Made by a program: the position numbers and the translations under genes. DNA of 64,000 nucleotides from Rheinheimera sp. Its GTDB lineage: Bacteria > Pseudomonadota > Gammaproteobacteria > Enterobacterales > Alteromonadaceae. Positions 60,941 to 64,000 of this stretch are shown here, piece after piece. The stretch lies in NCBI RefSeq assembly GCF_030690345.1, contig NZ_JAUYGV010000008.1:188433-252432 (forward strand). The letters run 5' to 3'. Within the stretch, counting starts at the first letter, position 1. Each line of letters begins with the position of its first letter. The notes beneath the pieces are model-generated. The model did no database searches, was not told where the DNA came from, and saw only the letters and a list, made by a program, of their open reading frames with translations.

Positions 60941-61152
60941 ATCAGAGCCATTAGTTTTTGTACTTTGTTTATCCGCTGCCGACGCGTTTCCTGAATTCGG
61001 GGCATGGCGCAGATCTGCAATTTATTACAACAAGTGAATGATTAAACTGCGTTAAATTTAGCGCATAAGCTTTAAAGATGCTATACATTGCAGTTACGCA
61101 GCCGGGGTTATTTGTACTGAATCTGAGCTAATACGGAGCGTTGTTTGCCCTT

Positions 61153-62523
61153 ATGCATATTGAACTACAACATATTTTGTCACAGATCAGCCTGAATCCG
61201 GATATTGATAAGGGTGACCTTAGTGCCAGTAACCGGCTTATTTTACAGGGTATTACCAGCGGGCTTGGCACCGATCGTGCCAGCGTTTGGTTAATGTCGT
61301 CTGACAAACAGCAAATGCATTGTGCTTACTTACTGGACTGCGATACCCATCACACTGAGCCGGATATCACCTTATCACGGCAAGATTTTCCGAATTATTT
61401 CTCTGCCTTGGACCTGGAACGTAATATCGTTGCGCAAGACGCCCACACCCATCCACAAACAAGCGAATTTTCAGCGCCTTACCTCACACCACTACAAATA
61501 TGCTCTATGCTGGACACGCCTATCCGGCATCATGGTGTGATGGTAGGTATTATTTGTATTGAGCACCGCCAAGCCAAACATTGGCAAACGGACGAAATTG
61601 TGTTTGCCGGCTTTCTTGCCGACATCTATGGCCGGGCGCTCAGTGCCTCTGAGCGGATGCGGTATCAGTGTGAACTGGAACAGCTCAATAGTGGTCTTGA
61701 ACAGATTATCAGCCAGCGTACTCAGGAGCTGACACAATCGCTGGAACAGTTGCAACATACCCAGCGACGCTTAATTGAAGTAGAAAAGATGGCCAGCTTA
61801 GGCCGGCTGGTGGCCGGTATTGCGCATGAAATCAATACACCATTGGGGGTAGCGGTTACCGCTAACAGCCATGCCGAAACCACTTTGTCAGCCCTGGAAA
61901 AGCTGTTTCAGGCCGGCCAGCTTACCCGGCAGCAATTCAGCCAAAGCGGCGCGGCGATTAAAAGCAGTATCGCCATGGTAAATACCAACTTACAACGTGC
62001 TGTTGATTTGGTTAACAGCTTTAAGCAGACGGCAGCCGGTGGCGCCGACCAGCAGCCGGAGTCGCTGCAGCTCAGCCGCTTTGTGCCTAAGGTATTGTCC
62101 AGCGTAGAGTCGTTGCTGAAACAACATCAGATTGAAGTACAACTGCAGCTGCCACCAACATTGACTGTTCAAAGTTTTGCCAGCCCGTTGGCAACCATCC
62201 TGACACGGTTAATTGAAAATGCCTGCCAGCATGCGTTTGCTGCGCAAAGCGCACGCCAAATTGTGATCCGTGCCAGCAAAAATGCCTACAGCTGGCAGCT
62301 GGAGGTGGCAGATAACGGCAGAGGCATGACAGCTGATGAGCTGAACAGGGCTTTCGAGCCATTTTTTACCACCCAGCGTAACCGCGGCGCCAAAGGCCTG
62401 GGGCTGACACTGGTGTTTAATCTGGTGTCACATTTACTGCAAGGTGAAGTCAGCCTGCGCAATACCGACACAGGCTGTGTCGTTAGCTTAACCTGCCCGC
62501 TGACTATCGACGCTACAGCCTGA
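61153..62523 (+). CDS. GAF-domain sensor histidine kinase (HEINTPLG subclass)
   Basis: 456 residues from ATG 61153; a TTG at 61141 is in frame. GAF at about 10-160 (NRLILQGITSGLGTDRASVW; ICIEHRQAKHWQTDE), a coiled coil (170-205, LEQIISQRTQELTQSLEQLQ), HisKA with phospho-acceptor H225 (GIAHEINTPLGVAVTANS) and HATPase with GAKGLGLTLVFNLV. It is soluble. The HisKA stretch is closely similar to that of the propeller kinase at 38782, so the two belong to the same kinase subgroup. No response regulator follows. The 3' end overlaps the convergent permease gene by 11 bases. Confidence 0.9.
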   Translation: MHIELQHILSQISLNPDIDKGDLSASNRLILQGITSGLGTDRASVWLMSSDKQQMHCAYLLDCDTHHTEPDITLSRQDFPNYFSALDLERNIVAQDAHTHPQTSEFSAPYLTPLQICSMLDTPIRHHGVMVGIICIEHRQAKHWQTDEIVFAGFLADIYGRALSASERMRYQCELEQLNSGLEQIISQRTQELTQSLEQLQHTQRRLIEVEKMASLGRLVAGIAHEINTPLGVAVTANSHAETTLSALEKLFQAGQLTRQQFSQSGAAIKSSIAMVNTNLQRAVDLVNSFKQTAAGGADQQPESLQLSRFVPKVLSSVESLLKQHQIEVQLQLPPTLTVQSFASPLATILTRLIENACQHAFAAQSARQIVIRASKNAYSWQLEVADNGRGMTADELNRAFEPFFTTQRNRGAKGLGLTLVFNLVSHLLQGEVSLRNTDTGCVVSLTCPLTIDATA

Positions 62524-63769
62524 CCGTTAAACCATCCGCCAACGCTTTGCGATAGGCCAATATGCCGGGCAGCGTTGCTAACAGTGCCGATAACAGCAAA
62601 ATGCCAGCGGCCCAATACAGGGTAGTCAGTTTAACAATGTTGAGGCTGATAAACAGGCCAAAGTCTGCTGCCAGCGTATCTTGCAGCAGATATAAACTCA
62701 GCAGCAGCAAAGCGGCAGCCGATAACATAGACAACAAGGTTACCAGTAATACCTCAAGCTGAATAAGCACAAACAAATACCACGGGTGTGCCCCGGTGGC
62801 GCGTAAAATGGCCATTTCACGTTGCCGCTCTTTCATCGATGCCAGTAAGGTGGTGATCATCCCCACCAGCGCCGCCAGCAAAACCAACAGACTGATCAGT
62901 AACAACAGGTTCTCTACCATGCTTAGCATTTGCCACAGCTCGGCCAACGCCACGCCGGGCAAAATAGCCGACAGCGGTTCGTTTTTATACTCATTGATTT
63001 GCCGCTGCAACGTAAAGGTGGCCATGCGCGATTTTAACCCCACCATAAAAGCAGTAATGGATTTCGGCGTTAAATCCATCGCCAATACCTGGTCGCTGCT
63101 CAGTTGCCTGCCCGGCATGGGGGCACCCTGCTGCCAGTCCAGGTGAATAGCTTCTATTGCTTCCAGGCTGACATGCACCGTTTGGTCAACCGGCGTGCCT
63201 GTGGGAGCCAAAATGCCGGCCACGGTAAAAGGTTTGTCTTTGTGCTGGCTAAAACTGACGGCGCCAACGCCATGCGACAACTCAATTTGCTCACCCAACT
63301 TATAACCTAACTTCACCGCCACTTCGGCGCCCAGCACAGTATCAAATACACCGTCAAATGCCTTGCCCTGCGCCAAAACCAGTGGCTGGCTGTTGGCATA
63401 GCGGTAATGATTAAAATAGTCGCCGTTGGTGCCCATCACACGGTAACCCCGATGTGAGTCGCCCAGCGATATCGGAATACTCCAGCTTATTTGCGGATGT
63501 TTAATAATACGCTGATAGGTTGGCCAACTGATATTGGCGGTAGCATTGCCGATGCGAAATACCGAGTACAGCAACAAATTAAGCTGACCGGAACGGGCGC
63601 CAACGATTAAATCGGTACCGGATACGGTGCTGGTAAAGCTGTTTTTGGCTTCAGTGCGTAAATGATCTATACCCAACAACAAGGCAATACTTATTGTCAA
63701 CGATAACCAGGTCATCAGCACTGTGCCGCGCCGGTTCCATAAACTTAACCGCGCCAGTTTCATCAGCAT
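62513..63769 (-). CDS. ABC transporter permease, FtsX/MacB type
   Basis: 418 residues. One N-terminal span (about 13-33), a large periplasmic domain (MacB-PCD-like, about 40-270), then three spans in the C-terminal half (about 285-310, 335-365, 385-405), the FtsX layout. ATG at 63769 follows GGAG and overlaps the ATP-binding gene by 7 bases; ATG two codons on is an alternative. It exports or extracts lipids, peptides or lipoproteins together with the ATPase. Substrate unknown. Confidence 0.9.
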   Translation of the reverse strand: MLMKLARLSLWNRRGTVLMTWLSLTISIALLLGIDHLRTEAKNSFTSTVSGTDLIVGARSGQLNLLLYSVFRIGNATANISWPTYQRIIKHPQISWSIPISLGDSHRGYRVMGTNGDYFNHYRYANSQPLVLAQGKAFDGVFDTVLGAEVAVKLGYKLGEQIELSHGVGAVSFSQHKDKPFTVAGILAPTGTPVDQTVHVSLEAIEAIHLDWQQGAPMPGRQLSSDQVLAMDLTPKSITAFMVGLKSRMATFTLQRQINEYKNEPLSAILPGVALAELWQMLSMVENLLLLISLLVLLAALVGMITTLLASMKERQREMAILRATGAHPWYLFVLIQLEVLLVTLLSMLSAAALLLLSLYLLQDTLAADFGLFISLNIVKLTTLYWAAGILLLSALLATLPGILAYRKALADGLTVRL

Positions 63770-64000
63770 GGTTGTACTCCTTTGGCTAACTGCTGCATAT
63801 CCAGCTGAGTATGAAAATACTGTGTCAGACTCTGATCGTGGCTGACAAAAATAACAGTGCAGCCATTAGCATCGGCTTCTGCCAGCATTACACGCATAAA
63901 AGCATCGCGGTTGTCGCTGTCCAGTGCAGAGGTAGGCTCATCAGCTATCAACAAGGTCGGTTTTGGCAATAATGCCCTGGCAATGGCCACCCGTTGTTGT
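63763..64000 (-). CDS. ABC transporter ATP-binding protein (C-terminal part, runs off the right edge)
   Basis: The visible 78 residues include the end of the signature region (QQRVAIARALL), Walker B with LLIADEPTSALD and the switch histidine in IFVSHD. It belongs to the LolD/MacB/FtsE class. It is the partner of the permease, which follows with a 7-base overlap. The rest lies beyond base 64000. Confidence 0.95.
   Translation of the reverse strand, partial: QQRVAIARALLPKPTLLIADEPTSALDSDNRDAFMRVMLAEADANGCTVIFVSHDQSLTQYFHTQLDMQQLAKGVQPC

Overview
The window looks like chromosomal DNA of a marine or freshwater gammaproteobacterium of the Alteromonadales type (Rheinheimera/Alishewanella-like). 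This placement is an inference from gene content. The evidence is a set of large TonB-dependent receptors beside polysaccharide-degradation genes, the ratA/rnfH/smpB/ssrA/bamE neighbourhood, hrcA together with a sigma-32 type promoter, NtrC/sigma-54 signals before glnK-amtB, yacL beside acnB, and a DUF3612-type regulator. Coding density is high on both strands. No tRNA, rRNA, CRISPR array, transposase or integrase was seen.

Layout. 1-14.5 kb is a pectin/galacturonate utilisation locus. A leftward operon, kduD-kduI-dctPQM-iclR, handles uptake and isomerisation of unsaturated uronates. A rightward block encodes a TonB receptor, a DUF4861-GH105 fusion lipoprotein, a pectin methylesterase-like protein and a rhamnogalacturonan acetylesterase. 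Together these could take de-esterified, lyase-cut pectin fragments across the outer membrane, cleave them, import the monomers by a TRAP transporter and convert them toward KDG. 14.5-21.4 kb is core: grpE, hrcA, nadK, recN, bamE, rnfH, ratA, smpB and ssrA (tmRNA). 21.4-25.8 kb is an AT-rich accessory stretch whose boundaries carry duplicated copies of the ssrA 3' end and terminator. It holds a truncated orphan VapB antitoxin, an FRG-domain protein, an unknown 103-residue gene, and a two-gene pair (soluble 383 residues plus four-TM 174 residues) whose layout recalls RexAB abortive-infection systems.

26-36.7 kb holds mlaA with an RND-type exporter, ohr/ohrR, an exosortase-associated acyltransferase without its exosortase, and an anmK / TonB receptor / MurR-like cluster that suggests recovery of peptidoglycan sugars. 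36.9-47.9 kb holds glnK-amtB, a very large propeller sensor kinase, yacL, acnB and a PepO-type M13 peptidase. acnB is flanked on both sides by copies of a large palindromic repeat. 48-50.6 kb is a three-gene membrane operon (DUF2157, DUF4401, GDYXXLXY).

50.7-53 kb pairs a DUF3612 XRE regulator with a divergent small protein that resembles the insertion domain of malate synthase G on its own. Between them lies a strongly structured, probably non-coding element. 53-64 kb holds glutaminase, small enzymes and cupins, three signalling proteins (two histidine kinases and an Hpt-REC-REC-GGDEF protein), and the start of an ABC export operon that runs off the right edge. A 97-bp intergenic repeat with inverted ends occurs twice (10.6 and 50.6 kb).
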